This document shows positions 40,267-51,273 of a stretch of DNA of 64,000 nucleotides, in pieces. This DNA is from Marthasterias glacialis (taxonomy: Eukaryota > Echinodermata > Asteroidea > Forcipulatida > Asteriidae). The translations under genes and the position numbers were made by a program. Every line of letters begins with the position of its first letter. The first letter of the stretch is position 1. The notes below the pieces were generated by a model. The model saw only the letters and a list, made by a program, of their open reading frames with translations, was not told where the DNA came from and did no database searches. Location: NCBI GenBank assembly GCA_911728455.2, contig OU452223.1:11926174-11990173 (forward strand), in the 5' to 3' direction.

Positions 40267-42826
40267 TATGTATAAAGGAACTTTTGCAAGGCCCCAAAAA
40301 CTATATTTTCGGGTGCAGGACTATCTAAGGCAGACACAGGTACAAGTTGTGTTTCTGTGGCATACATAGTTCCGGAGTTATGGTCAAACATAGAGCATGA
40401 TTTTTCTTTAAACCATTTTTCGGCATAATATTCTTGTGCATGTTTGCTAGGAAGCCCCTGATTGCTTATTTGATGAGGGTAGTAGACCTACTCTTAAGCC
40501 TCTGGCGTCGCACACCAATAAGCCACAGTCACAAAATTAACATGAGTCGGGAGCCCGTGAGTAGGGCTTTCCAACAATAATAAAGTTGTGTAAATCCATT
40601 GATTTTGTGATGTTGATATATACGTTGATATTTCATTTTTGTTTCTCAGACAGCTTTGTGGTCAAAAATGCTGTAGAACACTCGTTTGGAAACATTCGGG
40701 GCATGTTTGCTTGCTGGTCATTTTTTGTCTAAGGGAACTTTTGCAAGGCCCCAAAAACTATATTTTCGGATGCAGGACTATCTAAGGCAGACACAGGTAC
40801 AAGTTGTGTTTCTGTTGCATACATAGTTCCGGAGTTATGGTCAAACATAGAGCATGATTTTTCCTCAAACCGTTTTTCGGCATAATATTCTTGTGCATGT
40901 TTGCTAGGCAGCCCCTGATTGCTTATTTGATGAGGGTAAAAGACCTACTCTTAAGCCCCTGGCGTCGCACACAAATAAGCCACAGTCACAAAATTAGCAT
41001 GAGTCAGGAGCCCTTGAGTAGGGCTTTCCAACAGTATTAAATTTGTGTAAATCCAAACATTTTGTGATGGTGATATATACGTTGACATTTCACTTTTGTT
41101 TCTCAGACGGCTTTGTGGTCAAAAATGCTGTTGAACACTCGTTTGAAAACATTCGGGGCATGTTTGCTTGCTGGTCACTTTTGGTATAAAGGAACTTTTG
41201 CAAGGCCCCAAAAGTTATATTTTCGGGTGCAAGACTATCTAAGGCAGACACATGTACAAGTTGTGTTTCTGTGGCATACATAGTTCCGGAGTTATGGTCA
41301 AACATAGAGCATGATTTTTCCTCAAACCATTTTTCGGCATAATATTCTTGTGCATGTTTGCTAGGAAGCCCTTGATTGCTTATTTGATGAGGGTAGTAGA
41401 CCTACTCTTAATCTTCTGGCGTCGCACACAAATAAGCCACAGTCACAAAATTAGCATGAGTCGGGAGCCCTTGAATAGGGCTTTCCTACAGTCATAAACT
41501 TGTGTAAATCCAAAAATTTTGTGAGGGTGATATATACGTTGATATTTCATTTTTGTTTCTCAGACGGCTTTGTGGTAAAAAATGCTGTTGAACACTCGTT
41601 TGAAAACATTCGGGGCATGTTTGCTTGCTGGTCATTTTTGGTATAAAGGAACTTTTGCAAGGCCCCAAATACTATATTTTCGGGTGCAGGACTATCTAAG
41701 GCAGACACAGGTACAAGTTGTGTTTCTGTGGCATACATAGTTCCGGAGTTATGGTCAAACATAGACCATGATTTTTCCTTAAACCATTTTTTGCCATAAT
41801 ATTTTTGTGCGTGGTTGTTAGTAAGTCCCTGATGGCTAATTTGATGAGGGTAGTAGACCTACTCTTAAGCCTCTGGCGTCACACACAAATAAGCCACATT
41901 GACAAAATTAACATGAGTCGGGAGCCCATGAGTAGGGCTTTTCAACAGTATTAAACTTGTGTAAATCCATAACTTTTGTGATGGTGATAAATACCTTGAT
42001 ATTTCGTTTTTGTTTCTCAGACAGCTTTGTGGTCAAAAATGCTGTTGAACACTCGTTTGAAAACATTCGGGGCATGTTTGCTTGCTGGTCATTTTTGGTA
42101 TAACGGAACTTTTGCAAGGCCCCAAAAACTATATTTTTGGGTGCATGACTATCTAAGGCAGACACAGGTACAAGTTGTGTTTCTGTGGCATACATAGTTC
42201 CGGAGTTATGGTCAAACATAGAGCATGATTTTTCCTCAAACCATTTTTCGCCATATTATTCTTGTGCATGTTTGCTATGAAGCCCTTGATTGCTTATTTA
42301 ATGAGGGTAGTAGACCTACTCTTAAGCCCCTGGCGTCGCACACAAATAAGCCACAGTCACAAATCTAGCTCAAGTCGGGAGCCCTTGAGTGGGGCTTTCC
42401 AACAGTATTAAACTTGTGTAAATCTAAATATTTTCTGATGGTGATAAATACGTTGATATTTCGTTTTTGTTTCTCAGACAGCTTTGTGGTCAAAAAGGCT
42501 GTTGAACACTCGTTTGAAAACATTCGGGGCATGTTTGCTTGCTGGTCATTTTTGGTATAAAGGAAGATTTGCAAGGCCCCAAAAACTATATTTTCGGGTG
42601 CAGGACTATCTAAGGCAGACACAGGTACAAGTTGTGTTTCTGTGGCATACATAGTTCCGGAGTTATGGTCAAACATAGAGCATGTTTTTTCCTCAAACCA
42701 TTTTTCGCCATAATATTCTTGTGCATGTTTGCTAGGAAGCCCCTGATTGCTTATTTGATGAGGGTAGTAGACCTACTCTTAAGCCCCTGGCGTCGCACAC
42801 AAATAAGCCACAGTCACAAAATTAAC

Positions 42827-43283
42827 ATGAGTCGGGAGCCCTTGAGTAGGGCTTTCCAACAGTATTAAACTTGTGTAAATCCAAAAATTTTGTGATGGTA
42901 ATAAATACGTTGATATTTCATTTTTGTTTCTCAGACAGCTTTGTGGTCAAACATGCTGTTGAACACTCGTTTGAAAACATTCGGGGCATGTTTGCTTGCT
43001 GGTCATTTTTGGTATAAAGGAACTTTTGCAAGGCCCCAACAACTATATTTTCGGGTGCAGGACTATCTAAGGCAGACACAGGTACAAGTTGTGTTTCTGT
43101 GGCAAACATAGTTCCGGAGTTATGGTCAAACATAGAGCATGATTTTTCCTCAGACCATTTTTCGTCATAATATTCTTGTGCATGTTTGCTAGGCAGCCCC
43201 TGATTGCTTATTTGATGAGGGTAGTAGACGTACTCTTAAGCCCCTGGCGTCGCACACAAATAAGCCACAGTCACAAAATTAAC
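42827..43283 (+). repeat. Representative satellite A monomer (457 bp)
   Basis: One complete unit, cut at the ATGAGTCGGG landmark, given as a reference for the array. In order it contains a short inverted repeat (AGCCC/GGGCT around a 7-nt loop), an AT-rich stretch, a pyrimidine tract ending in CAG (42,916-42,934), a central block with GAACACTCGTTTGAAAAC, the phrase ACAGGTACAAG (around 43,079-43,088), the TCCGGAGTTATGG block, and a final block with a small hairpin (AGTAG AC CTACT) and GGCGTCGCACAC. The tract plus CAG followed 147 nt later by AG/GTACAAG resembles a 3' then 5' splice site. I saw no CENP-B box and no hammerhead ribozyme core in the unit. Confidence 0.9.
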
Positions 43284-43965
43284 ATGATTCGGGAGCCCGT
43301 GAGTAGGGCTTTCCAGCAGTATTCAACTTGTGTAAATCCAAAAATATTATGATGGTGATAAATACGTTGATATTTTATTTTTGTTTCTCAGACAGCTTTG
43401 TGGTCAAAAATGCTGTTGAACACTCGTTTGAAAACATTCGGGGCATGTTTGCTTGCTGGTCATTTTTGGTATAAAGGAACTTTTGCAAGGCCCCAAAAAC
43501 TATATTTCCGGGTGCAGGACTATCTAAGGCAGACACAGGTACAAGTTGTGTTTCTGTGGCATACATAGTTCCGGAGTTATGGTCAAACATAGAGCATGAT
43601 TTTTCCTTAAACCTGTTTTGGGCATAATATTCTTGTGCATGGTCGCTAGTAAGTCCCTGAGAATTTGATGAGGGTAGTAGACCTACTCTTAAGATTCTGG
43701 CGTCGCACACAAATAAGCCACAGTCACAAAATTAACATGAGTCGGGAGCCCTTGAGTAGGGCTTTCCAACAGTATTAAACTTGTGTAAATCCATTAATTT
43801 TGTGATGGTGATATATACGTTGATATTTTGTTTTTGTTTCTCAGACAGCTTTGTGGTCAAAAATCCTGTTGAACACTCGTTTAGAAACATATCGGGGCAT
43901 GCTTGCTTGGTGTTCATTTTTTGCACGGCCTCAAAACTTCCTTTTTCTAGTGCAGGACTGTCTAA

Positions 43966-45599
43966 CTCTGATTCAACCAAACCTTGCTCTGTCTTTGTTT
44001 ATTCCAACTGACTCTGTGATTAATTTCACATAGGAACGAATACAATAAAAACTGAATAAAATATGTGTCATCACTTGTAAAGTGTGATCACATTTGGTAC
44101 GAGTTTTGATTCAGTCTGCTGACTCTGTGTACATGCATGTAGACACTCGATACCGAAGAAACACTGCAGGGCTAATAAGTTAGCTTCAGAGTCCCTCAAA
44201 ACTGGAAAAGAAACTGGAAAACTTGGGAGAAACCGTAAAACCATAAATCCTCAATACTTCCATCTTTTACCTGATTCATTTCACCACATATCACAAGAGT
44301 TTCGTTGAGAGGAATAATCGAAACAAGATGTTTATGTGTATACAGTGTTGGCAATTGCTAATGTTACAGTTACAACATATTTGTCCTTGACATATCACGT
44401 TGGCAAACTTTGAGGGCTATTGCATTAAAAATTTTGCTGAGGTTTATCTCCGGGTTCTCTTACGTCCTGAAGTCCATTGAAGATACCACTTTCCTGTGGC
44501 CACTTGATGACCTCAGCTTACCTGCTTGAAGCTAACTTTAATTTTTTTTTTAATGTTCATGGGATTGTGTTACATTGCATTTTTGGAACAATAAAATTAT
44601 TCTAGATTATTAATGGTGAACACTGAAAGTTATCTTTATTTCACTTTTCAATGAAAGTAATGACATGTTTCTCAATGTGCATGCGTGTTTTGAGCTCACT
44701 GAAGCTATTTGAAACGGTGTCACCCCAGGTGGATCACTTGTCCCTTTTACTGTAATTTGTGCCATAATATGTTGACATACGTTCGGAAAGATCCTCCGCC
44801 ATATACAGGGTCACCTGTTTCCGATCAGTTCATTGAGTGCCAAGTATGACATGCAAAATGGCGCAAAAATGTAAAACTGTTGTCCACACTGTCATTCGTG
44901 GTTAGTAGGACGAATAGTTATTAAAGTAATCAAGTTCTTCTTTACATATGACATGTGTTACAACACAATATATCATCTTTATTTTTCTTTATTTTCGTAA
45001 TGGTAATAATCAATTAATTGTTGATTGGCACAGTGGCAGATTTAATGGCTTGCCTTCCATTCAATGTCTTCATGAAGTCACCAGCACTGCACAGGAGTGT
45101 AGGCGGGGATCTAGACGGAAGTAAAGTGTGGTGGTTGCTCTACGTGTATGGTATGGTCTAGCCACTCACAAGAATCATCTTGAAGTTTAAAGAGGATCTG
45201 TCTTATTTGGAGGTGAATTTTCACAACAGCTTGGTGGTAAGCAAACTTCATTACTATACCCAGTAAATTGGTGCGCTGTACTCCTTTTTTTTTTTTAATT
45301 ATGACTAAGATGGTCGTACTACTAGCGCCTAAGAGAAGCATGGGGTGTACGATGTGATGAAGGCGAATCGCTATGACGGCGTGATAGCCTATTCCTTAAA
45401 CTTGCCCAAATTACGACTACTACAAAGACAACATAATTGCAGAAAAATTGCCCACGGACTTCTCAAGAAATCAAAAATGAAATAACAGGCACTTACTTGG
45501 GCTAAAATGTTGTATCTGACTGCCACTCTATATACATTATTAAAATTATATCCTTATCTAGAAAGGTTGATATAAAATAATAAAAAAATACGTTCGATG
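43966..45599. other. Non-satellite spacer between the arrays, no gene seen
   Basis: About 1.6 kb of AT-rich DNA with no tandem structure and no resemblance to either satellite. It contains a T-run at about 44,542-44,551, AATAAA near 44,591, another T-run at about 45,285-45,296, and only short ORFs without recognisable domains. One short reading (45,333-45,485, plus) faintly recalls the Leu/Gln/Arg-rich C-terminal end of LINE reverse transcriptases, but it is too short to call. No tRNA or rRNA was recognised. Confidence 0.7.
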
Positions 45600-45759
45600 C
45601 CGCCCGGCCCTTTGCACACTGTACCGCCCGAAACCGCCCGGCCCTTTGCACACTGTACCGCCCGAAACCGCCCGGCCCTTTACTCACTGTACCGCCCGTA
45701 AGCGCCCGGCCCTTTACTTAATGTACCGCCCGATACCGCCCCGCCCTTTACTCACTGTA
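45600..45759. repeat. 34-bp GC-rich minisatellite, ~4.7 copies
   Basis: Five consecutive starts at 45,600, 45,634, 45,668, 45,702 and 45,736 give an exact 34-bp period; the last copy is cut short at 24 bases. The unit reads CCGCCCGGCCCTTTGCACAC followed by TGTACCGCCCGAAA. Copies 1 and 2 are identical, copy 3 changes GCACAC to ACTCAC, and copies 4 and 5 diverge further. The block is markedly GC-rich in an AT-rich setting and ends one base before a satellite A relic. The complementary strand has repeated GGG runs. No coding role is evident. Confidence 0.92.
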
Positions 45760-45760
45760 T

Positions 45761-46026
45761 GAGCATGAATCGGGAGCTCTTTAGTTGGGCTTTTCAGCAT
45801 TATCAAACCTTTTTCAATCCATCAATTTTGTGAGGTTGATATGGATTTTAGTATTTTGTATTTGTCTCTCATACAGCTTTTTGGTCAAAAGGGGTTCAGG
45901 ACTAGTAAAGGCAGATGCAGGTGCAACTTGTGTTTCTGTGGAAATATGGGCAAACATAGAGCGGTTTTTTTCAAACCATTTTTCGGCTTAATATTCCTTG
46001 TGCTTGGTTGATTAGAGCCCCTGTTG
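45761..46026 (+). repeat. Isolated, diverged and internally deleted satellite A monomer
   Basis: A lone copy in the same orientation as the array, 1.8 kb beyond the array edge. It starts GAGCATGAATCGGGAGCTCT, matching the GAGTCGGGAGCCCTT landmark. It continues through recognisable matches (ATCAATTTTGTGAGGTTGATAT, TCTCATACAGCTTTTTGGTC), then jumps to GGGTTCAGGACTAGTAAAGGCAG, losing the central block of roughly 110-120 bases. It resumes with CTTGTGTTTCTGTGG, CAAACATAGAGC, CAAACCATTTTTCGG and GAGCCCCTG before similarity ends near 46,026. Many substitutions set it apart from all array copies, as expected of an old copy outside homogenisation. Confidence 0.88.
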
Positions 46027-46476
46027 GCATCCTCTCAGTTTAGTCCTACAAGCACAAACCATAACTCGTTTTAAATTCCTTGAGCTCCAACAGTGTAAAA
46101 TTTAACGCAATCAGCGAAATAATAGGGTGCGTCGAAGGTTTTCTCTACAGTTTTTCTCCTTTTACAGGTTCGTGTACAACCTCGTAAACTTTTATTTGAC
46201 CGTGGGTTCCCGAAATGTTTATTGAAGCGATTTTTAGTCACTCCACCTCTCCTCTTCTCGGCCTCATCCTCCCTGCTTACCCCCACAACCATATTTCAAG
46301 AGAGGACTTTCATTCGGTGTCACACTGTGCAGCCCCCTTCCCAAATACAATACATAGTTTTTATTCCCTGGCAGCTTCGTGTAAAGAGGCCCATTGAAGG
46401 AGTATTTCCATTTGCTCCTCGTTTCTGGCTTCAGATGCTGCAGTATGGCTGTAAAGGTTTTATATCGGATGCAAAA
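46027..46476. other. Non-satellite spacer before satellite B, no gene seen
   Basis: About 450 bp of unique-looking DNA. ORFs of up to 92 codons exist on both strands, but one runs straight into the satellite B repeat and none shows a recognisable domain, so none is called. Pyrimidine-rich stretches occur around 46,240-46,290. No RNA gene or repeat was recognised. Confidence 0.65.
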
Positions 46477-46596
46477 CTACTCTATCAATTTCTATCATAA
46501 AATCGCATAAAATTTTATTGACCCAAAGTGCGAGTGCTCACAGGGAGCTCTCTGTGAGAAATTTTAAATTTGACCCATCTTGATGACGTCAGAGTT
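46477..46596 (+). repeat. First satellite B copy, truncated and internally deleted
   Basis: Similarity to satellite B begins at CTACTCTATCAATTTC. The copy is diverged (CATAAAATTTTATTGACCCAAAGTG, and AGCTCTCTGTGAG in the palindrome). At about 46,577 it passes from TTTGACCCAT straight to CTTGATGACGTC, skipping about 116 bases present in the next copy. The bases CCAT occur at both ends of the missing segment in intact copies, so a microhomology deletion is likely. Confidence 0.88.
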
Positions 46597-47517
46597 GACC
46601 TAAATATTGCTATTTGCCAAAATATTGCAAATTGACCCCTTCCCCATACACAAACCCTCTTCAGTGACATCTACTCTAACAATTTCTATCATAAAATCGC
46701 ATCAAAATTTTTGGACCAAAATTGCGAGTGCTCACAGGGAGCTCCCTGTGAGAAATTTTAATTTTGGACCCATTTTGAAAAGTGCTTTTCATGGAATCAG
46801 TCGATGCGGGCGGCTCTTCCGAGACGTGTCCAACAAACTAGAGCTCCCAACTCGCGTTATTTCGGGAGCTAGCCAGCTTTTTCGGCCATCTTGATGACGT
46901 CAGAGTTGACCTAAATATTGCTATTTGCCCAAATATTGCGAATTGACCCCTTCCCCACACACAAACCCTCTTCAATGACATCTACTCTATCAATTTCTAT
47001 CATAAAATCGCATCAAAAATTTTTGGACCAAAATTGCGAGTGCTCACAGGGAGCTCCCTGTGAGAAATTTTAATTTTGGACCCATTTTGAAAAGTGCTTT
47101 TCATGGAATCAGTCGATGCAGGCGGCTCTTCCGAGACGTGTCCAACAAACTAGAGCTCCCAACTCGCGTTATTTCGGGAGCTAGCCAGCTTTTTCGGCCA
47201 TCTTGATGACGTCAGAGTTGACCTAAATATTGCTATTTGCCCAAATATTGCGAATTGAACCCTTCCCCACACACACACCCTCTTCAGTGACATCTACTCT
47301 ATCAATTTCTATCATAAAATCGCATCAAAATTTTTGGACCAAAATTGCGAGTGCTCACAGGGAGCTCCCTGTGAGAAATTTTAATTTTGGACCCATTTTG
47401 AAAAGTGCTTTTCATGGAATCAGTCGATGCAGGCGGCTCTTCCGAGACGTGTCCAACAAACTAGAGCTCCCAACTCGCGTTATTTCGGGAGCTAGCCAGC
47501 TTTTTCGGCCATCTTGA

Positions 47518-47525
47518 TGACGTCA
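47518..47525. promoter_or_regulatory. CRE palindrome TGACGTCA, one per satellite B monomer (example)
   Basis: TGACGTCA is the full palindromic cAMP-response element bound by CREB/ATF-type bZIP factors (established knowledge). It recurs in nearly every satellite B copy from 46,584 to the end of the window, always in the CATCTT(G/C)ATGACGTCA context. Three copies were seen with a changed octamer: TGACATCA at 57,475, TGGCGTCA at 59,019 and TGGCGTCA at 60,578. Binding in vivo is not shown by the sequence. Confidence 0.6.
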
Positions 47526-47664
47526 GAGTTGACCTAAATATTGCTATTTGCCCAAATATTGCGAATTGAACCCTTCCCCACACACACACCCTCTTCAGTG
47601 ACATCTACTCTATCAATTTCTATCATAAAATCGCATCAAAATTTTTGGACCAAAATTGCGAGTG

Positions 47665-47686
47665 CTCACAGGGAGCTCCCTGTGAG
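47665..47686. repeat. 22-bp perfect palindrome, one per satellite B monomer (example)
   Basis: Two 11-bp arms, CTCACAGGGAG and its exact reverse complement CTCCCTGTGAG, meet without a spacer; the centre is GAGCTC. The same structure is found in nearly every satellite B copy. Rare imperfect versions are the first copy (about 46,540), GAGCGCCCTG at about 48,297, CTCCCTTTGAG at about 53,586 and 56,386, and CTCCCTGTCAG at about 57,321. Single strands of it could fold into a hairpin, and the duplex could extrude a cruciform. Confidence 0.93.
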
Positions 47687-48473
47687 AAATTTTAATTTTG
47701 GACCCATTTTGAAAAGTGCTTTTCATGGAATCAGTCGATGCGGGCGGCTCTTCCGAAACGTGTCCAACAAACTAGAGCTCCCAACTCGCGTTATTTCGGG
47801 AGCTAGCGAGCTTTTTCGGCCATCTTGATGACGTCAGAGTTGACCTAAATATTGCTATTTGCCCAAATATCGCGAATTGACCCCTTCCCCACACACAAAC
47901 CCTCTTCAGTGACATCTACTCTATCAATTTCTATCATAAAATCGCATCAAAATTTTTGGACCAAAATTGCGAGTGCTCACAGGGAGCTCCCTGTGAGAAA
48001 TTTTAATTTTGGACCCATTTTGAAAAGTGCTTTTCATGGAATCAGTCGATGCTGGCGGCTCTTCCGAAACGTGTCCAACAAACTAGAGCTTCTAACTCGC
48101 GTTATTTCGGGAGCTAGCGAGCTTTTCCGGCCATCTTGATGACGTCAGAGTTGACCTAAATATTGCTATTTGCCCAAATATCGCGAATTGACCCCTTCCC
48201 CACACACAAACCCTCTTCAGTGACATCTACTCTATCAATTTCTATCATAAAATCGCATCACAATTTTTGGACCAAAATTGCGAGTGCTCACAGGGAGCGC
48301 CCTGTGAGAAATTTTAATTTTGGACCCATTTTGAAAAGTGCTTTTCATGGAATCAGTCGATGCTGGCGGCTCTTCCGAGACGTGTCCAACAAACTAGAGC
48401 TCCCAACTCGCGTTATTTCGGGAGCTAGCGAGCTTTTTCGGCCATCTTGATGACGTCAGAGTTGACCTAAATA

Positions 48474-49406
48474 TTGCTATTTGCCCAAATATTGCGAATT
48501 GACCCCTTCCCCACACACAAACCCTCTTCAGTGACATCTACTCTATCAATTTCTATCATAAAATCGCATCAAAATTTTTGGACCAAAATTGCGAATGCTC
48601 ACAGGGAGCTCCCTGTGAGAAATTTTAATTTTGGACCCATTTTGAAAAGTGCTTTTCATGAAATCAGTCGATGCGGGCGGCTCTTCCGAGACGTGTCCAA
48701 CAAACTAGAGCTCCCAACTCGCGTTATTTCGGGAGCTAGCGAGCTTTTTCGGCCATCTTGATGACGTCAGAGTTGACCTAAATATTGCTATTTGCCAAAA
48801 TATTGCGAATTGACCCCTTCCCCACACACAAACCCTCTTCAGTGACATCTACTCTATCAATTTCTATCATAAAATCGCATCAAAATTTTTGGACCAAAAT
48901 TGCGAGTGCTCACAGGGAGCTCCCTGTGAGAAATTTTAATTTTGGACCCATTTTGAAAAGTGCTTTTCATGGAATCAGTCGATGTGGGCGGCTCTTCCGA
49001 GACGTGTCCAACAAACTAGAGCTCCTAACTCGCGTTATTTCGGGAGCTAGCGAGCTTTTCCGGCCATCTTCATGACGTCAGAGTTGACCTTAATATTGCT
49101 ATTTGCCCAAATATTGCGAATTGACCCCTTCCCCACACACAAACCCTTTCAGTGACATCTACTCTATCAATTTCTATCATAAAATCGCATCAAAATTTTT
49201 GGACCAAAATTGCGAGTGCTCACAGGGAGCTCCCTGTGAGAAATTTTAATTTTGGACCCATTTTGAAAAGTGCTTTTCATGGAATCAGTCGATGCGGGCG
49301 GCTCTTCCGAGACGTGTCCAACAAACTAGAGCTCCCAACTCGCGTTATTTCGGGAGCTAGCCAGCTTTTTCGGCCATCTTGATGACGTCAGAGTTGACCT
49401 AAATAT
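48474..49406 (+). repeat. Satellite B 3-mer higher-order block, first copy
   Basis: Three monomers (933 bp) repeated at 49,407-50,339. Shared private markers are GATGTGGGCGGC (48,982 and 49,915), ACCTTAATATTG (49,087 and 50,020), CTTCATGACGTCA, and the 2-base-shorter AAACCCTTTCAGTG (49,141 and 50,074). Confidence 0.82.
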
Positions 49407-50339
49407 TGCTATTTGCCCAAATATTGCTAATTGACCCCTTCCCCACACACAAACCCTCTTCAATGACATCTACTCTATCAATTTCTATCATAAAATCGCA
49501 TCAAAAATTTTTGGACCAAAATTGCGAATGCTCACAGGGAGCTCCCTGTGAGAAATTTTAATTTTGGACCCATTTTGAAAAGTGCTTTTCATGAAATCAG
49601 TCGATGCGGGCGGCTCTTCCGAGACGTGTCCAACAAACTAGAGCTCCCAACTCGCGTTATTTCGGGAGCTAGCGAGCTTTTTCGGCCATCTTGATGACGT
49701 CAGAGTTGACCTAAATATTGCTATTTGCCAAAATATTGCGAATTGACCCCTTCCCCACACACAAACCCTCTTCAGTGACATCTACTCTATCAATTTCTAT
49801 CATAAAATCGCATCAAAATTTTTTGACCAAAATTGCGAGTGCTCACAGGGAGCTCCCTGTGAGAAATTTTAATTTTGGACCCATTTTGAAAAGTGCTTTT
49901 CATGGAATCAGTCGATGTGGGCGGCTCTTCCGAGACGTGTCCAACAAACTAGAGCTCCTAACTCGCGTTATTTCGGGAGCTAGCGAGCTTTTCCGGCCAT
50001 CTTCATGACGTCAGAGTTGACCTTAATATTGCTATTTGCCCAAATATTGCGAATTGACCCCTTCCCCACACACAAACCCTTTCAGTGACATCTACTCTAT
50101 CAATTTCTATCATAAAATCGCATCAAAATTTTTGGACCAAAATTGCGAGTGCTCACAGGGAGCTCCCTGTGAGAAATTTTAATTTTGGACCCATTTTGAA
50201 AAGTGCTTTTCATGGAATCAGTCGATGCGGGCGGCTCTTCCGAGACGTGTCCAACAAACTAGAGCTCCCAACTCGCGTTATTTCGGGAGCTAGCCAGCTT
50301 TTTCGGCCATCTTGATGACGTCAGAGTTGACCTAAATAT
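49407..50339 (+). repeat. Satellite B 3-mer higher-order block, second copy
   Basis: Partner of 48,474-49,406 at an offset of 933 bp. Its first monomer is chimeric: the left part has TCAATGACATC and an extra A before TTTTTGGACC, like the copies at 46,919 and 50,340, while the right part has GCGAATGCTCAC and CATGAAATCAG, like the copy at 48,474. The switch marks a recombination or conversion junction. Confidence 0.78.
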
Positions 50340-51273
50340 TGCTATTTGCCCAAATATTGCGAATTGACCCCTTCCCCACACACAAACCCTCTTCAATGAC
50401 ATCTACTCTATCAATTTCTATCATAAAATCGCATCAAAAATTTTTGGACCAAAATTGCGAGTGCTCACAGGGAGCTCCCTGTGAGAAATTTTAATTTTGG
50501 ACCCATTTTGAAAAGTGCTTTTCATGGAATCAGTCGATGCAGGCGGCTCTTCCGAGACGTGTCCAACAAACTAGAGCTCCCAACTCGCGTTATTTCGGGA
50601 GCTAGCCAGCTTTTTCGGCCATCTTGATGACGTCAGAGTTGACCTAAATATTGCTATTTGCCCAAATATTGCGAATTGAACCCTTCCCCACACACACACC
50701 CTCTTCAGTGACATCTACTCTATCAATTTCTATCATAAAATCGCATCAAAATTTTTGGACCAAAATTGCGAGTGCTCACAGGGAGCTCCCTGTGAGAAAT
50801 TTTAATTTTGGACCCATTTTGAAAAGTGCTTTTCATGGAATCAGTCGATGCGGGCGGCTCTTCCGAAACGTGTCCAACAAACTAGAGCTCCCAACTCGCG
50901 TTATTTCGGGAGCTAGCGAGCTTTTTCGGCCATCTTGATGACGTCAGAGTTGACCTAAATATTGCTATTTGCCCAAATATCGCGAATTGACCCCTTCCCC
51001 ACACACAAACCCTCTTCAATGACATCTACTCTATCAATTTCTATCATAAAATCGCATCAAAAATTTTTGGACCAAAATTGCGAGTGCTCACAGGGAGCTC
51101 CCTGTGAGAAATTTTAATTTTGGACCCATTTTGAAAAGTGCTTTTCATGGAATCAGTCGATGCAGGCGGCTCTTCCGAGACGTGTCCAACAAACTAGAGC
51201 TCCCAACTCGCGTTATTTCGGGAGCTAGCCAGCTTTTTCGGCCATCTTGATGACGTCAGAGTTGACCTAAATA

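Larger units (their letters stand above)
38830..43965 (+). repeat. Satellite A array, right part, ending in a decayed monomer
   Basis: The satellite A array resumes directly after the inserted element, in the phase where it was broken, and continues for about 11 monomers. The last copy is more diverged: from about 43,860 it carries several changes (ATCCTGTTG, TTTAGAAACATATCGG), and the segment between the TTCATTTTTT stretch and TGCAGGACTG is shortened. Similarity stops near 43,965, just after TGCAGGACTGTCTAA. Decay of the terminal copy is expected where unequal exchange no longer homogenises the array edge. No gene is present. Confidence 0.95.
47518..47828 (+). repeat. Representative satellite B monomer (311 bp)
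   Basis: One unit cut at the CRE. In order it contains TGACGTCA (47,518-47,525), the ATATTGCTATTTGCCCAAAT block, a C-rich segment with CCCCACACACACACC, the TCTATCATAAAATCGCATC block, the 22-bp palindrome (47,665-47,686), TTTTAATTTTGGACCC, the GGCGGCTCTTCCG block, and an inverted repeat AGCTCCC (47,776-47,782) / GGGAGCT (47,798-47,804). The core of that inverted repeat is the same as in the 22-bp palindrome, so arms of the two structures could also pair with each other. The next CRE starts 311 bp on, at 47,829. Confidence 0.92.

Noticed and set aside
352-43980. Dozens of minus-strand ORFs of 60-111 codons and plus-strand ORFs of 60-99 codons in satellite A
   Set aside because: They recur once per monomer, stop within each unit, vary in length through chance indels and show no domain, promoter or start context. 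They are by-products of the repeat.
45333-45485. Relic of a LINE reverse-transcriptase C-terminus
   Set aside because: A 50-codon reading with a Leu/Gln/Arg-rich segment recalls that region, but there is no catalytic motif or target duplication, and the match is too short to support. A translated search would decide.
45502-45687. Minus-strand ORF with a repeated Gly/Arg-rich peptide
   Set aside because: It is a translation of the 34-bp minisatellite; the period is not a multiple of three and there is no gene context.
46222-46500. 92-codon plus-strand ORF upstream of satellite B
   Set aside because: No recognisable domain; its end runs into the first satellite B copy and an overlapping ORF in another frame is about equally long.
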